Position numbers and translations under genes: made by a program
Shown here: piece by piece, positions 1 to 8,998 of the stretch
Numbering within the stretch: the first letter of the stretch is position 1
How the letters are laid out: each line of letters begins with the position of its first letter
The notes under the pieces: generated by a model
Databases searched by the model: none
Told to the model about the DNA's origin: nothing
Seen by the model: only the letters and a program-made list of their open reading frames with translations
Source of the DNA: Brachybacterium sillae
GTDB taxonomy: Bacteria; Actinomycetota; Actinomycetes; Actinomycetales; Dermabacteraceae
Assembly (NCBI RefSeq): GCF_025028335.1
Contig: NZ_JAFEUW010000001.1
Coordinates: forward strand, 1,984,001 to 2,048,000
DNA length: 64,000 bases
Reading direction: 5' to 3'

Positions 1-715
1 CGAACGGTGGGTTGGAGACGATCAGGTCGAAGGTCTCGCCGGCGACGGGCTCCAGCAGGGAACCCTCGCGCAGGTCGAGGTCGATGCCGTTGAGGGCGGC
101 GTTGACCGCGGCGACCGCCAGGGCCCGAGACGACAGGTCCGTGGCGACGACCTGCTCGGCGTGGCGGGCCAGGTGCAGTGCCTGGATCCCTCCACCGCAG
201 CCGAGGTCGAGGGCCCGCCCCACCCGGTCGCGGGGGGTGATCCGCGCCAGGGTGAGGGACGCACCGCCGACACCGAGGACATGATCCGGCGGCAGCGGCT
301 GTCCGGTGGCGAGCTCCGACAGGTCCGAGAGGATCCACCACTGGATCTCCCCGGCGTCGTCGGTGGCGGTGTACGGCTGCAGTTCGAACAGCGGGTGCGC
401 CGTCCCGTCGGTGATCCGCACCAGGCCGAGTCCCTCCACGGCGCCGCCGGTGCGGGGCAGGGCGCCGGCGAGGGCGTCGACGGGGACGGACCGGCCCAGC
501 GCGAAGACGGTGAACAGGACGGAGGCGGCGTCGGAGCGCCCGGCGAGCGCCCGCAGCGCCGGGATCGGGTCCTCCCGCTCCAGGGCGGCACGCGTGGGGG
601 CGTCGAGCAGCTCCTCCAGGTGGTCGCTGGTGAAGTGGGCATCGGTGAGGTCCTGCCGCAGGTCGCGGGCCAGGTCGGGCGTGAGTGTCGGCACAGCGGG
701 GGAGGCGGCGGGCAT
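1..715 (-). CDS. Class I SAM-dependent methyltransferase, N-terminal part (gene runs off the window)
   Basis: The reading frame is open from the ATG at 715 to the window edge, giving 238 residues without a stop. An N-terminal helical/wHTH-like region of about 150 residues precedes a Rossmann methyltransferase core: the SAM-binding loop LDLGCGGGIQALHLA near residue 170, the acidic turn VATDLS, and the substrate motif NPPF at the cut end. NPPF/NPPY is the signature of N5-glutamine and rRNA/DNA N-methyltransferases (HemK/RsmC/YbiN type). The exact substrate cannot be read from the fragment. It is divergent from the helicase gene. A -10 like box lies 7 nt before the ATG, so the mRNA is probably leaderless. 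Confidence 0.85.
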   Translation of the reverse strand, partial: MPAASPAVPTLTPDLARDLRQDLTDAHFTSDHLEELLDAPTRAALEREDPIPALRALAGRSDAASVLFTVFALGRSVPVDALAGALPRTGGAVEGLGLVRITDGTAHPLFELQPYTATDDAGEIQWWILSDLSELATGQPLPPDHVLGVGGASLTLARITPRDRVGRALDLGCGGGIQALHLARHAEQVVATDLSSRALAVAAVNAALNGIDLDLREGSLLEPVAGETFDLIVSNPPF

Positions 716-722
716 GGCTACG

Positions 723-728
723 ATTGTG
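723..728 (-). promoter_or_regulatory. Candidate -10 box of a leaderless promoter (methyltransferase)
   Basis: Minus strand CACAAT lies 7 nt before the ATG at 715. Transcription would start at or next to the start codon. Confidence 0.45.
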
Positions 729-803
729 CCCCAGTTGCGGCGCGGCCCGGCGAGGCCGCCGAGGCGGCGAGACCGCAGGACGCACACACGAGGCGGGGGT
801 GCC

Positions 804-3209
804 GTGGAGGACGGGCGTGCGATCGAGTTGCTGAGGGAGCTGTCGGAGCCGCTGACCCGCCGCAGCTGCCTCACCCACGTGGAGCGGATGCCCGCCCGGC
901 CCGGCAGACACGGTCACTGGCCGCAGTGGGCCGATCCGCGGATCGTCGAGCATCTCTCCTCCCGCGGCGTGCACGCCCCCTGGACCCACCAGGAGCGGGC
1001 GGCGCAGTTGGCCCATGAGGGCCGGCACGTGGTGCTGGCGACGGCGACGGCCTCCGGGAAGTCCCTCGCGTACCTGCTGCCCTCGCTCAGTGCCATCGGG
1101 GCGCGGGATCTGGACCCCTCGGCGCCACGGGCGACCGCCCTGTACATCGCACCCACCAAGGCGCTCGCCGCGGACCAGCTGACGAACATCACCGCGCTGA
1201 TCGACGGGGCCGGGATCCGCGGTGCCCGCGCTGCCGTGTACGACGGCGACACCCCGAGCGAGCAGCGCCGCTGGATCCGCCGCCACGGCACCTTCGTGCT
1301 GACGAACCCCGACATGCTCCACTACGGGATCCTTCCGGGGCACGACCAGTGGGCCCACCTGCTGCGGGCGCTGCGCTACGTGATCGTGGACGAATGCCAC
1401 ACGTATCGCGGGGTGTTCGGCTCCCATGTGGCGCTGGTCCTGCGGCGGTTGCTGCGCGTCGCCCGCTCCTACGGTGCGGAGCCCACGATGATCCTCGCCT
1501 CCGCCACCAGCGCGCACCCGGAGATCTCGGCCTCCCGTCTGGTGGGGGCGGAGGTGGAGGCGGTCACCGAGGACGGTTCTCCGCGGGCGGGCCTGACCTT
1601 CGGGTTGTGGGAGCCCGGATCCCGCGCGGTGGTGGACGGCCGCCCCGGGGACCGCGACGAGGAGCATGGTCGCGAGGAGCCGCTGCGGCGCTCCGCCACC
1701 ACCGAGGCGGCCGGGCTGCTCGCGGACCTGGTGGCGTGGGACGTGCAGACCCTGGTGTTCACCCGCTCCCGGCGCTCCGCCGAACTGGTGGCCTCCGGTG
1801 CGCGGCGACTGCTCACCGAGGCCGCGGAGCAGCGGGCGAGCGCGGCGCTCGCCGACCGCGCCACCCGGGTGGCGGCCTACCGCGGTGGGTATCTCGCCGA
1901 GGAGCGTCGACAGCTGGAGGACGGGCTGCGCTCGGGGGAGCTGCGGGCCCTCGCCTCCACCAATGCCCTGGAGCTCGGCATCGACGTGTCGGGGCTGGAT
2001 GCGGTGCTGATCGCGGGCTGGCCGGGCACCCGGGCGTCGCTGTGGCAACAGGCCGGACGCGCCGGACGTCGCGGCGGTGGCGACGGCGGGGCGCTCGCGG
2101 TGTTCGTCGCCCGGGAGGACCCGCTGGACACCTACGTGGTGCACCACCCCGAATCGGTGTTCGGCATGGAGGTGGAGGCGGCCGTGCTGGACCCCACCAA
2201 CCCGTACGTGCTGATGCCGCACCTGTGCGCCGCCGCCGCGGAGCTGCCCATCCGCCACGGCACCGAGGATGCCCTCGGTCCGACGGCGCGGGAGCTGCTG
2301 GAGTCCCTGACGGCGCGGGGCGTGCTGCGCAAGCGCCCCGGCGGGTGGTACTGGACGATGGAGCGCTCCGCCCATGAGCTGACCGATCTGCGCGGCAGCG
2401 GTGGGGAGCCGGTGCGGATCGTCGAGGGTGCCTCCGGGGCCCTGCTGGGGACGGTGGACGCGGCCAGTGCGCACCAGCAGGTGCACGACGGCGCGGTGTA
2501 CCTCCACCAGGGCCGCAGCTACGTGGTGGACCACCTGGAGGTCGACTCCGCGGTGGCTCTGGTGCACCGGGAGGATCCCCTGTACACCACCCACGCGCAG
2601 TCGACCTCCACCATCCGGGTGCGGCAGGAGGACTGGCGCCGCCCCTGGGGGGACGGGGTGCAGCTGTGCTTCGGCACGGTGGATGTGACGGACCAGGTGA
2701 CCGGTTACCAGGTCCGGGACGTGTTCACCCAGGCGGTGCTGGGGCAGCATCCGTTGGATCTGCCGCCGCGGACCCTCACCACGAAGGCTGTCTGGTGGGT
2801 GGTGCCGGGGGAGAGGACCGCCGCCGCGGGCATCGTCCCGGAGGCGCTGCCCGGGGCGCTGCACGCCGCCGAGCACGCCTCCATCGGGATGCTGCCGCTG
2901 CTGGCGACCTGTGATCGCTGGGACATCGGCGGGGTCTCCACCGCCCTGCACGAGGACACCGGTGAGCCGACGATCTTCGTGTACGACGGGGCACCCGGTG
3001 GTGCCGGTTTCGCCGAACGCGGCGCCCAGGATGCGGCGGCATGGCTGCGGGCCACCGCGGATGCGGTGCGGGAATGCCGCTGCGAGGCCGGATGCCCTGC
3101 CTGCGTGGTCTCGCCCAAATGCGGCAACGGCAATGAGCCCCTGGACAAATCCGCGGCGCTGCTGCTGTTGGATCTCCTGGTCCAGGCGGCCGGGGAGACC
3201 GCAGACTGA
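804..3209 (+). CDS. DEAD/DECH-box superfamily 2 helicase with C-terminal Cys cluster (DUF1998/MrfA type)
   Basis: An 801-residue ATP-dependent helicase. Walker A is ATATASGKS (residues 79-87), motif II is DECH (196-199) and motif III is SAT. The second RecA domain has TLVFTRSRRSAE, ELGIDVSGLD and QQAGRAGR. The C-terminal CRCEAGCPACVVSPKCG cluster is the metal-binding hallmark of DUF1998 helicases such as Bacillus MrfA (mitomycin repair) and the actinobacterial 'helicase/secretion neighborhood' family. The GTG at 804 was chosen because homology begins just after it and a purine-rich AGGCGGGGG precedes it; the frame is open upstream to 306 but that stretch looks non-coding. It converges on the Tad operon with only 14 bp between stops, the arrangement seen around M. 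tuberculosis Rv3649. A DNA repair role is inferred from the family. Confidence 0.92.
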   Translation: MEDGRAIELLRELSEPLTRRSCLTHVERMPARPGRHGHWPQWADPRIVEHLSSRGVHAPWTHQERAAQLAHEGRHVVLATATASGKSLAYLLPSLSAIGARDLDPSAPRATALYIAPTKALAADQLTNITALIDGAGIRGARAAVYDGDTPSEQRRWIRRHGTFVLTNPDMLHYGILPGHDQWAHLLRALRYVIVDECHTYRGVFGSHVALVLRRLLRVARSYGAEPTMILASATSAHPEISASRLVGAEVEAVTEDGSPRAGLTFGLWEPGSRAVVDGRPGDRDEEHGREEPLRRSATTEAAGLLADLVAWDVQTLVFTRSRRSAELVASGARRLLTEAAEQRASAALADRATRVAAYRGGYLAEERRQLEDGLRSGELRALASTNALELGIDVSGLDAVLIAGWPGTRASLWQQAGRAGRRGGGDGGALAVFVAREDPLDTYVVHHPESVFGMEVEAAVLDPTNPYVLMPHLCAAAAELPIRHGTEDALGPTARELLESLTARGVLRKRPGGWYWTMERSAHELTDLRGSGGEPVRIVEGASGALLGTVDAASAHQQVHDGAVYLHQGRSYVVDHLEVDSAVALVHREDPLYTTHAQSTSTIRVRQEDWRRPWGDGVQLCFGTVDVTDQVTGYQVRDVFTQAVLGQHPLDLPPRTLTTKAVWWVVPGERTAAAGIVPEALPGALHAAEHASIGMLPLLATCDRWDIGGVSTALHEDTGEPTIFVYDGAPGGAGFAERGAQDAAAWLRATADAVRECRCEAGCPACVVSPKCGNGNEPLDKSAALLLLDLLVQAAGETAD

Positions 3210-3223
3210 CACCGCTGGAACGC

Positions 3224-3646
3224 TCACGGCGCCCCCTCCTGTCTCTCCAGCCCCTCCGGGGTGCCGGGGAGGGTCGATGCCGGTGCAGGGCCCGCCCGCG
3301 CCGTGTCGCGGACGCCGCCGCCGAGGCGCGAGCCGGTGGGCACCTCGACCGTCACCACCACGTCCTGTCCGAGCACGCTGCACCGTGCCAGGGACGCGCC
3401 GTTACGTTCGGCGACCTGCGCCGCCACACCGCAGGGGGACGGTGCGCCGACCTGCGCGGCATCGGCAGCGGCGAGCGCTGCGAGATCCGCAGCGGTCGCG
3501 GCCCGTGCCTGCGCCACCGTGAGCTGACCGGTGAGCGCCAGCACCGCGAGGACAGACAGGAGCACCCCGCCCCAGGCAAGGACCGCTGCGGGCGCCGATC
3601 CGTTCTCGCCGGCGACCTGATCGCGCAGCCTGACCGGCAGCGTCAC
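3224..3646 (-). CDS. Rv3654c-like TadE-related small secreted/membrane protein
   Basis: 140 residues starting at a GTG whose GTGA overlaps the stop of the upstream TadE-like gene. After a short charged N-terminus comes one hydrophobic helix (about residues 18-42, AVLAWGGVLLSVLAVLALTG), then an Ala-rich stretch and two Cys residues in the mature part. This is the last gene of the Tad-like operon and occupies the place of Rv3654c in M. tuberculosis. The family is thought to be pseudopilin-like; its function is not established. Confidence 0.75.
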   Translation of the reverse strand: MTLPVRLRDQVAGENGSAPAAVLAWGGVLLSVLAVLALTGQLTVAQARAATAADLAALAAADAAQVGAPSPCGVAAQVAERNGASLARCSVLGQDVVVTVEVPTGSRLGGGVRDTARAGPAPASTLPGTPEGLERQEGAP

Positions 3647-4065
3647 GGCGACCCCTCCGGAAGCAACTGGGGTTCCAGCCGTGCCGACGCATGGCCGGTC
3701 AGGGTGCCCGACAGCCCGTGCAGCACCCCGGGTGGGGCGGACCATCGTCGGGTGGTCGTGACCTCCACCCAGGGGCCGCTCCGGGAGACGGAGACCCGGG
3801 TGTCGGGCCCGGCGATGCGATGCGCTGCGGCTTCGGCGGAGGCGACACTCTCCCCGCGGGCGAGTTCCCGGGCCGCGGCCCGGGCGGCGGACTCCACCTG
3901 CACCTGCTGGGCGAGCACCGCTCCCACGATCAGCAGCACCGTGCACAGCACCACCACCACCGGCAGGACGATCGCGGTCTCGGCGGTGGCGGTGCCCCGG
4001 TCCTCCCGCAGGGCCACGAGGAGGCGTCGGCACGCACGGAAGGACCGGGGCGACCGCGCGGTCAT
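3643..4065 (-). CDS. TadE-like pilus assembly protein (Rv3655c position)
   Basis: 140 residues. The N-terminus is basic and is followed by RGTATAETAIVLPVVVV, the TadE-type processing/membrane motif (around residues 22-40), then an amphipathic helix rich in Ala/Gln/Glu. TadE proteins are minor pseudopilins processed by a prepilin peptidase. The ATG overlaps the stop of the pilin-like gene by one base (TGATG) and the stop overlaps the next GTG, so synthesis is probably coupled along the operon. No prepilin peptidase gene lies in this window. Confidence 0.82.
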   Translation of the reverse strand: MTARSPRSFRACRRLLVALREDRGTATAETAIVLPVVVVLCTVLLIVGAVLAQQVQVESAARAAARELARGESVASAEAAAHRIAGPDTRVSVSRSGPWVEVTTTRRWSAPPGVLHGLSGTLTGHASARLEPQLLPEGSP

Positions 4066-4271
4066 CAGGCCGACCCGAGGGCGCGGGTGATGATGCCGAA
4101 CAGCAGCTCCCGCACCTCGTTCGAGGCGAGCAGCGCCACCAGCACCGCAGCGAAGCCGCAGGCGGCCAACACGGTGATGGCGTATTCGGCGGTGGTGGCG
4201 CCGTCCTCGGCGGACAGGCGCTGACGCAGGTCCACCGCGAGGCGGCTGCCGGGAAGGGTAGTGAGGGACAT
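4065..4271 (-). CDS. Flp pilin-like DUF4244 peptide
   Basis: 68 residues. A hydrophilic leader is followed by EDGATTAEYAITVLAACGFAA, matching the Flp/DUF4244 prepilin pattern (E at +5 of the mature peptide, a single hydrophobic helix from about residue 28), with a short tail after it. It is the likely major subunit of the filament or pseudopilus assembled by the neighbouring TadA and TadBC. An 81-bp gap separates it from the upstream tadBC gene. This gap is the only one inside the operon, so an internal promoter or differential expression of the pilin is possible. Confidence 0.85.
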   Translation of the reverse strand: MSLTTLPGSRLAVDLRQRLSAEDGATTAEYAITVLAACGFAAVLVALLASNEVRELLFGIITRALGSA

Positions 4272-4352
4272 GATTCTCTCCTTCTGTCAGGTGACACGTC
4301 GGGTGACGCGTCGGGGGTTTCCGGTGGTGATCGGTGGGGCCCTGGGGCCCCG

Positions 4353-5537
4353 TCATCCGCCCGAAGGCGGCACCGGGACGGTCCCGGTGGCCGGTGCCCC
4401 GCCGAGCAGGTCCCCGAAGGACCCGCCGAGCAGGGAGATCACGGTCGGCACGATGCCGAGCAGCAGGAACGCGGGAAGCAGCGCCAGCCCGGTCGGCAGC
4501 ACCAGGCGTACGGCGAGCCGGGCCGCCTCCGCCTCGGCGTCCCGGGCGCGGGTGCGGCGAGAGGCCCGGGCAGCGGCCCGGAGCATGCCCGAGGGGTCGG
4601 CACCGCTGCGTTCGGCGAGGGTCCAGGCATCCCGCAGCGGGGCCAGGGACGCCGGAAGGTCCCGCAGGGCGTGGGCGGGGTCGGCACCGGCCCGCAGCGC
4701 GGCCGCGGAGCGGAGGAGGACTCCGCGCCAGGAGCTCTCCGGCAGGCAGGCGGCGACCTCCTGCAGGGCGGTGCCCAACGGCAACCCCGCCGACAGCGGT
4801 GCCGCGACGAGGTCCAGCACCACCGTCGGGTCGACCTGCTCCGAGGTCCCCCGGGAGGCGCGCATCAACCGGTGCATCCACCACCAGCCGCAGCCGGTGA
4901 GCGCGGCCCCGGCCACCAGCAGGACGGGTCCGGAGGAGGAGCGCAGCAGGACCGTCACCGGAGAGGCTCCGATCAGCGTGCCCAGACCCACTCCGACCAC
5001 GGGCAGGATGGCGAGGATCCCGGCGGTGGCGCGGGGGCCCGCGAAGGCGCTGCGCCGGGCGAGCTCCGCATCGTCGAGGTCCTCCAGTGCGGCGACGAGG
5101 GAGGACAGCACCCCGCCGAGCGGAGCGCCCGTCCTCTCACACAGGGCCAGCGCCGTGAGCAGCGTCCGCACCGGTGCTGCCTGCGCGGTCGGGTGGTGAA
5201 GCAGCTCCGCCGCGGGGATGCCGCCGGCCAGGGCCCGGGCGAGGGGTCGGAGCGGCAGGGGGGTGGTGGGCAGCAGGCCCTCCCAGACGCGACGGGGAGC
5301 AGCGCCGGTGCGCTGCACCGCCAGGAGACGTTCGACCAGTGCCGACACCTCCCGGGCGGCCGGTTCACGGCCACCGAGGAGGGCCCGCCACGATCCGCGG
5401 GGCTCGGCGGCGTCGGACGCGTCGGACCCCCGGGGAGCGAGAGGTGCACCCCCCGGGACGGCCACCCCGGGCGCGGGCAGGACGATCAGCAGCAGCGCCG
5501 CGGTGGTGAGGGCCGCGAATCCCAGGACGGCGCTCAT
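4353..5537 (-). CDS. TadB-TadC fusion, inner-membrane platform of Tad secretion
   Basis: 394 residues with two type II secretion F (T2SSF) domains in one chain. Residues about 60-165 carry the first helical domain (ALALCERTGAPLGGVLSSL) followed by paired membrane helices (about 170-235). Residues about 245-345 carry the second (LSAGLPLGTALQEVAACLP ... LAERSGADPSGML) followed by a C-terminal membrane hairpin. In M. tuberculosis these are separate genes, Rv3658c and Rv3657c. The ATG overlaps the tadA stop (ATGA). The product should anchor the TadA motor at the membrane. Confidence 0.85.
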   Translation of the reverse strand: MSAVLGFAALTTAALLLIVLPAPGVAVPGGAPLAPRGSDASDAAEPRGSWRALLGGREPAAREVSALVERLLAVQRTGAAPRRVWEGLLPTTPLPLRPLARALAGGIPAAELLHHPTAQAAPVRTLLTALALCERTGAPLGGVLSSLVAALEDLDDAELARRSAFAGPRATAGILAILPVVGVGLGTLIGASPVTVLLRSSSGPVLLVAGAALTGCGWWWMHRLMRASRGTSEQVDPTVVLDLVAAPLSAGLPLGTALQEVAACLPESSWRGVLLRSAAALRAGADPAHALRDLPASLAPLRDAWTLAERSGADPSGMLRAAARASRRTRARDAEAEAARLAVRLVLPTGLALLPAFLLLGIVPTVISLLGGSFGDLLGGAPATGTVPVPPSGG

Positions 5538-6706
5538 GCGCGCCGCCGCCCCGTCGGTGCCGCAGGCGGATCCAGTCGCAGCCGCTGTTCGATCTCCTCC
5601 CACCCGGGCCCCGGACGGGGCTGACGCCCGCTGAGATCCAGGGCGATGCGCGCCCGCAGGCGACCGTCGGCCCCGCGGCCGATCGTGGCGACCTGGGTGA
5701 GTCGGCGCAGGCCCCCGCGTCGCTCCAGATGCAGCACCACGTCCAGGGCGCTCACCGCCTGCGCGGCGAGCGTGGGGGCGTCGAGTCCCCCGAGGGCACC
5801 GAGAGCCTCCAGACGTGCCGGCACATCCCCGGCGGAGTTCGCATGCACCGTGGCGCAGCCGCCCTCATGCCCGGTGTTCAGGGCCTGCAGCAGTTCCCGC
5901 ACCTCGGCGCCGCGGCACTCGCCGAGGATGATCCGGTCGGGCCGCATCCGCAGGGCCTCCCGCACCAGCTGCGCGAGGGGCACCGCGCCGCGTCCCTCCG
6001 TGTTGGCCTGCCGGGACTGCAGCGCGACGGTGTGCGGGTGGTCGATCTGCAGCTCCCGGGAGTCCTCCAGCACCAGCAGACGCTCCGTGGCCGGGGCGAG
6101 GGCGAGCATCGCACCCAGCAGCGTGGTCTTCCCCGTCCCGGTGCCCCCGGAGATGAGGAAGGCGGCGCGCCGGGTGATCACCGCCCGCAGCAGTGGTTCC
6201 ACGGACGTGTCCACCATGCCGCTGCGGCACAGGTCCGCCAGGTCCAGGCGACGCCCGGAGGGGAAGCGCAGCGAGATCACAGCGCCCCCGTCGCTGACCG
6301 GTGGCAGCACCGCGTGGAGACGGGCCCCACCGGGCAGCTGAGCATCCACGCACGGTTGGGCGTCGTCGAGCCGTCGCCCGGCCGCCACCGCCAGACGCAC
6401 TGCCAGGTCGCGGGCGTCGTCGGCGTCGAGGTGGCAGTCCGCCGGGTGCAGCCCGGAGGTGTCCTCCACCCACACGCTGCCGTCGGGGTTCACCAGCACG
6501 TCGGTGACCCCGGGGACGACCAGGGGCTGCAGCGGCCCCAGGCCCTGCACGTGGTCACGGGCGAGGCCGGTCAGGCGCAGCAGCTCCGGGCCACCGACCA
6601 CATCCCCGGCCTCCCGCAGGATCCGGGAGACCCGGTGGGCATCGACAGGGCCGGGATGGGAGGCGACGTCCTCCCGCACACGTCGCACGAGGTCGAGGGT
6701 GCTCAT
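5534..6706 (-). CDS. tadA: TadA/CpaF-family secretion ATPase
   Basis: 390 residues. Walker A is GGTGTGKTT (187-195), the Asp box is LLVLEDSRELQI, Walker B is RPDRIILGECRG, and the His box HEGGCATVHANS follows. These are all the marks of the type II/IV secretion ATPase family (TIGR03819-type, Rv3659c). It powers assembly of Flp-like pilins through the TadBC platform. The start ATG overlaps the ssd stop (ATGA), and the frame extends upstream only as antisense shadow of ssd. Confidence 0.93.
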   Translation of the reverse strand: MSTLDLVRRVREDVASHPGPVDAHRVSRILREAGDVVGGPELLRLTGLARDHVQGLGPLQPLVVPGVTDVLVNPDGSVWVEDTSGLHPADCHLDADDARDLAVRLAVAAGRRLDDAQPCVDAQLPGGARLHAVLPPVSDGGAVISLRFPSGRRLDLADLCRSGMVDTSVEPLLRAVITRRAAFLISGGTGTGKTTLLGAMLALAPATERLLVLEDSRELQIDHPHTVALQSRQANTEGRGAVPLAQLVREALRMRPDRIILGECRGAEVRELLQALNTGHEGGCATVHANSAGDVPARLEALGALGGLDAPTLAAQAVSALDVVLHLERRGGLRRLTQVATIGRGADGRLRARIALDLSGRQPRPGPGWEEIEQRLRLDPPAAPTGRRRA

Positions 6707-7968
6707 CGGCCCGCCCACCTCTGCAGCAGCCGGGAACAGGCAGCATCCGCACCGCCGCGGCGCACATCCAGCAGGGGCACGAGACCTCGGCCACCGTCCC
6801 GGAACGCCCCCAGCAGCGGCAGGTCCAGGTGCGCCGCGACCTCCTGGGGGGACAGGGGGCCGGTCCGTCGCACCAGCACTCCGCCCCGGTCGCGCGGCAC
6901 CGCCCAGGTTTCGCGTCGGCGGCGGCCACCGGCCACCGCGTGCGGATGCGACGGGGTCACCATCACCACCCGGTCCATCAGGGGCAGCGCGGCGGGCGCG
7001 AGCTCGACACCGAGGTCCACCACGATCAGGGCGGGCAGGCGGCGCAGCGCCGCCAGCACCTCCCGTAACCGGTCCGGGTCCAGGCCCGGGCAGGCCGGGC
7101 CCGCGAGCAGCCTCACACCGTCGATCTCCGGGAGGGCCTCCCACAGGGCAGCACCTGCGTCGGCATCCACCGGACCGATGTCCGGCCAGGTGAGCGCGCG
7201 GGAGGCGGGCGCCTCCACCAGGAGATCGAGCCCTCCGCCGGCGGGGTCGGCGTCCACCAGCAGGCTGTGCAGCCCCCGGCGGGCGGCGGCCCCGGCCAGG
7301 CGTGCGGCGGTGCTTGATGCGCCGGCACCGCCGCAGCCACCGACCATCGCGACCAGGCGGCCCTGCGCCGGGGGCCGGACGGCGGCGGTGAGGATCTCCA
7401 GCAGCCGGGCGGAGCGCTCCGGCAGGCGCAGCACCGCGACGGCGCCGAGTTCGACGGCACACTCCCAGTCCTCCTCCGCGAGGGGTTCCCCACCGGTGAG
7501 GACCAGCAGCGGACGCGAGGCGTCACGGGACGCGGCCACCCGACGCAACCCCGCCGGGTCGGTGAGGTCCCCCCGGATGCCGGCTCCTGCGCCACCTGCG
7601 GCGTCGGCCGAGCCGGCCTCGAGCGCACGGGCATCGAGCGTGCGGGCGTCGACCAGGCGAGCGCCCGCCGCCGCGGCATGGTCGGCCGCGATCTCCCGCA
7701 ACGGCCCGGTATCACCCCACCACAGCACCTGAGGATCGGAGCCCCGGGGCTGCGGGACCGGGCGACCGGGAGCGGGGACGGGTGTGGGGCTGCGGCGGGG
7801 ACCGGGAGAGAACGCGCGGGGGTCAACGGTGGCGGGGGCGGGCGTCGGGAACCGCGCCGGGGGCCGCCTCTCGGGGCTGCGGCCGGGGAGCGGACGCGGG
7901 GCGGTCGACGCGGAATCCCGGGGGGCATCGACGCGGTCGTGGCGGGGCGGGGCGATGAGTGCGGACAT
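6703..7968 (-). CDS. Ssd/TadZ/CpaE-like MinD-family ATPase
   Basis: 421 residues. A Pro/Arg-rich N-terminal tail (1-75) precedes a receiver-like region (80-190) and a deviant Walker A P-loop GGCGGAGASS (210-219), then LLVDADPAGGGLDLL. It corresponds to Rv3660c (septum site-determining protein) and to CpaE/TadZ, which place Tad machines in the cell. It is the first gene of the operon ssd-tadA-tadBC-flp-tadE-Rv3654c-like. Whether it acts in pilus localisation or in division is not decided by the sequence. Confidence 0.85.
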   Translation of the reverse strand: MSALIAPPRHDRVDAPRDSASTAPRPLPGRSPERRPPARFPTPAPATVDPRAFSPGPRRSPTPVPAPGRPVPQPRGSDPQVLWWGDTGPLREIAADHAAAAGARLVDARTLDARALEAGSADAAGGAGAGIRGDLTDPAGLRRVAASRDASRPLLVLTGGEPLAEEDWECAVELGAVAVLRLPERSARLLEILTAAVRPPAQGRLVAMVGGCGGAGASSTAARLAGAAARRGLHSLLVDADPAGGGLDLLVEAPASRALTWPDIGPVDADAGAALWEALPEIDGVRLLAGPACPGLDPDRLREVLAALRRLPALIVVDLGVELAPAALPLMDRVVMVTPSHPHAVAGGRRRRETWAVPRDRGGVLVRRTGPLSPQEVAAHLDLPLLGAFRDGGRGLVPLLDVRRGGADAACSRLLQRWAGR

Positions 7969-8093
7969 GCCCGCATCGTGCGCACCGCCGCCCCCACGGC
8001 ATCAGAGGCCGGGGCGGATCGGGGATGAACGGCCCCTGGGGAGGAAACCTGCAGACAGCCCTCGCCGGTCCGCCGTCGCGCCCCCGGGAGGGG

Positions 8094-8891
8094 TCAGAAC
8101 TCCAGGTCGACCACCACGGGGGCGTGGTCGCTGGCGCCCTTGCCCTTGCGCTCGTCGCGGTCGATGAAGGAGCCGCGCACCGCCTGCTGCACCGCCGGGG
8201 AACCCAGCACGAAGTCGATGCGCATGCCCTCCTTCTTCGGGAATCGCAGCTGGGTGTAGTCCCAGTACGTGTAGACCCCGGGGCCCGGATGATCGGGCCG
8301 CACCACATCGGCGAAACCGGCGTCGACCACGGCCTGGAAGGCGTCGCGCTCGGGCTGCGAGACGTGGGTCTTGCCCTCGAAGAACCCCATGTCCCACACG
8401 TCCTCGTCCTGCGGTGCCACGTTGAAGTCCCCCATCAGCACCATCCGCGCGTGCGGGTCCTCCGCCAGGGTGCGGGCGCCCTCGGCGCGCAGCGCCTCGA
8501 ACCACTGCAGCTTGTACGGGTAGTGAGGGTGGTCCAGCTCCCGCCCGTTGGGCACATACAGGGACCACACCCGCAGGCCCTCGCCCACGGTCGCCGCGAG
8601 GGCCCGGGCCTCCACCACCCCGTCCTCCGTCGGCCATGTGGGCGCACCCGGCAGCTCCTGCACCACATCGGTCAGACCCACCCGGGAGACGATGCCCACG
8701 CCGTTCCACTGGTTCAGGCCGTGCACCGCCACCTCGTATCCGGCGTCCTGGAGGCGCGTGAGGTCCAGCTGTGCCGGCTTCGCCTTCAGCTCCTGCAGGG
8801 CGAGCACGTCGATCTCCTGCCGCTCCAGGAGGGCGACCAGTCGATCCATCCGGGCGCGCAGCGAGTTGATGTTCCAGGTGGCGATCCGCAT
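8094..8891 (-). CDS. xthA: Exodeoxyribonuclease III / AP endonuclease
   Basis: 265 residues, full length for ExoIII. It opens with MRIATWNINSLRARM, has LALQELK (metal-binding Glu), YVPNG, GDFNVAP (catalytic Asp/Asn), and ends with the GASDHAPVVVDL signature (catalytic Asp-His). It cleaves 5' of abasic sites and degrades dsDNA 3'-5' in base excision repair. A single gene, divergent from the SDR gene, with a -10 box 6 nt before the ATG. The 125 bp between it and ssd hold nothing recognisable. Confidence 0.95.
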   Translation of the reverse strand: MRIATWNINSLRARMDRLVALLERQEIDVLALQELKAKPAQLDLTRLQDAGYEVAVHGLNQWNGVGIVSRVGLTDVVQELPGAPTWPTEDGVVEARALAATVGEGLRVWSLYVPNGRELDHPHYPYKLQWFEALRAEGARTLAEDPHARMVLMGDFNVAPQDEDVWDMGFFEGKTHVSQPERDAFQAVVDAGFADVVRPDHPGPGVYTYWDYTQLRFPKKEGMRIDFVLGSPAVQQAVRGSFIDRDERKGKGASDHAPVVVDLEF

Positions 8892-8897
8892 GCCCCG

Positions 8898-8903
8898 ATC
8901 CTA
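8898..8903 (-). promoter_or_regulatory. Candidate -10 box, leaderless xthA
   Basis: Minus strand TAGGAT, 6 nt before the ATG at 8891. There is no Shine-Dalgarno sequence in the remaining space. Confidence 0.55.
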
Positions 8904-8986
8904 GGGGTGAGGGGGATCTGCCGGGTTTCCCGGTCGCCCGGGTCGCGCACCCGGATCCTGGCCGTGGCGGGCCGGGGGATCGGCCG

Positions 8987-8992
8987 TACCAT
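8987..8992 (+). promoter_or_regulatory. Candidate -10 box, leaderless SDR gene
   Basis: TACCAT, 6 nt before the ATG at 8999. Confidence 0.5.
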
Positions 8993-8998
8993 CGGGGC

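Noticed and set aside
306-803. A 166-residue N-terminal extension of the helicase
   Set aside because: It overlaps the divergent methyltransferase gene in antisense and is Arg/Ser/Pro-rich. Homology starts after the GTG at 804.
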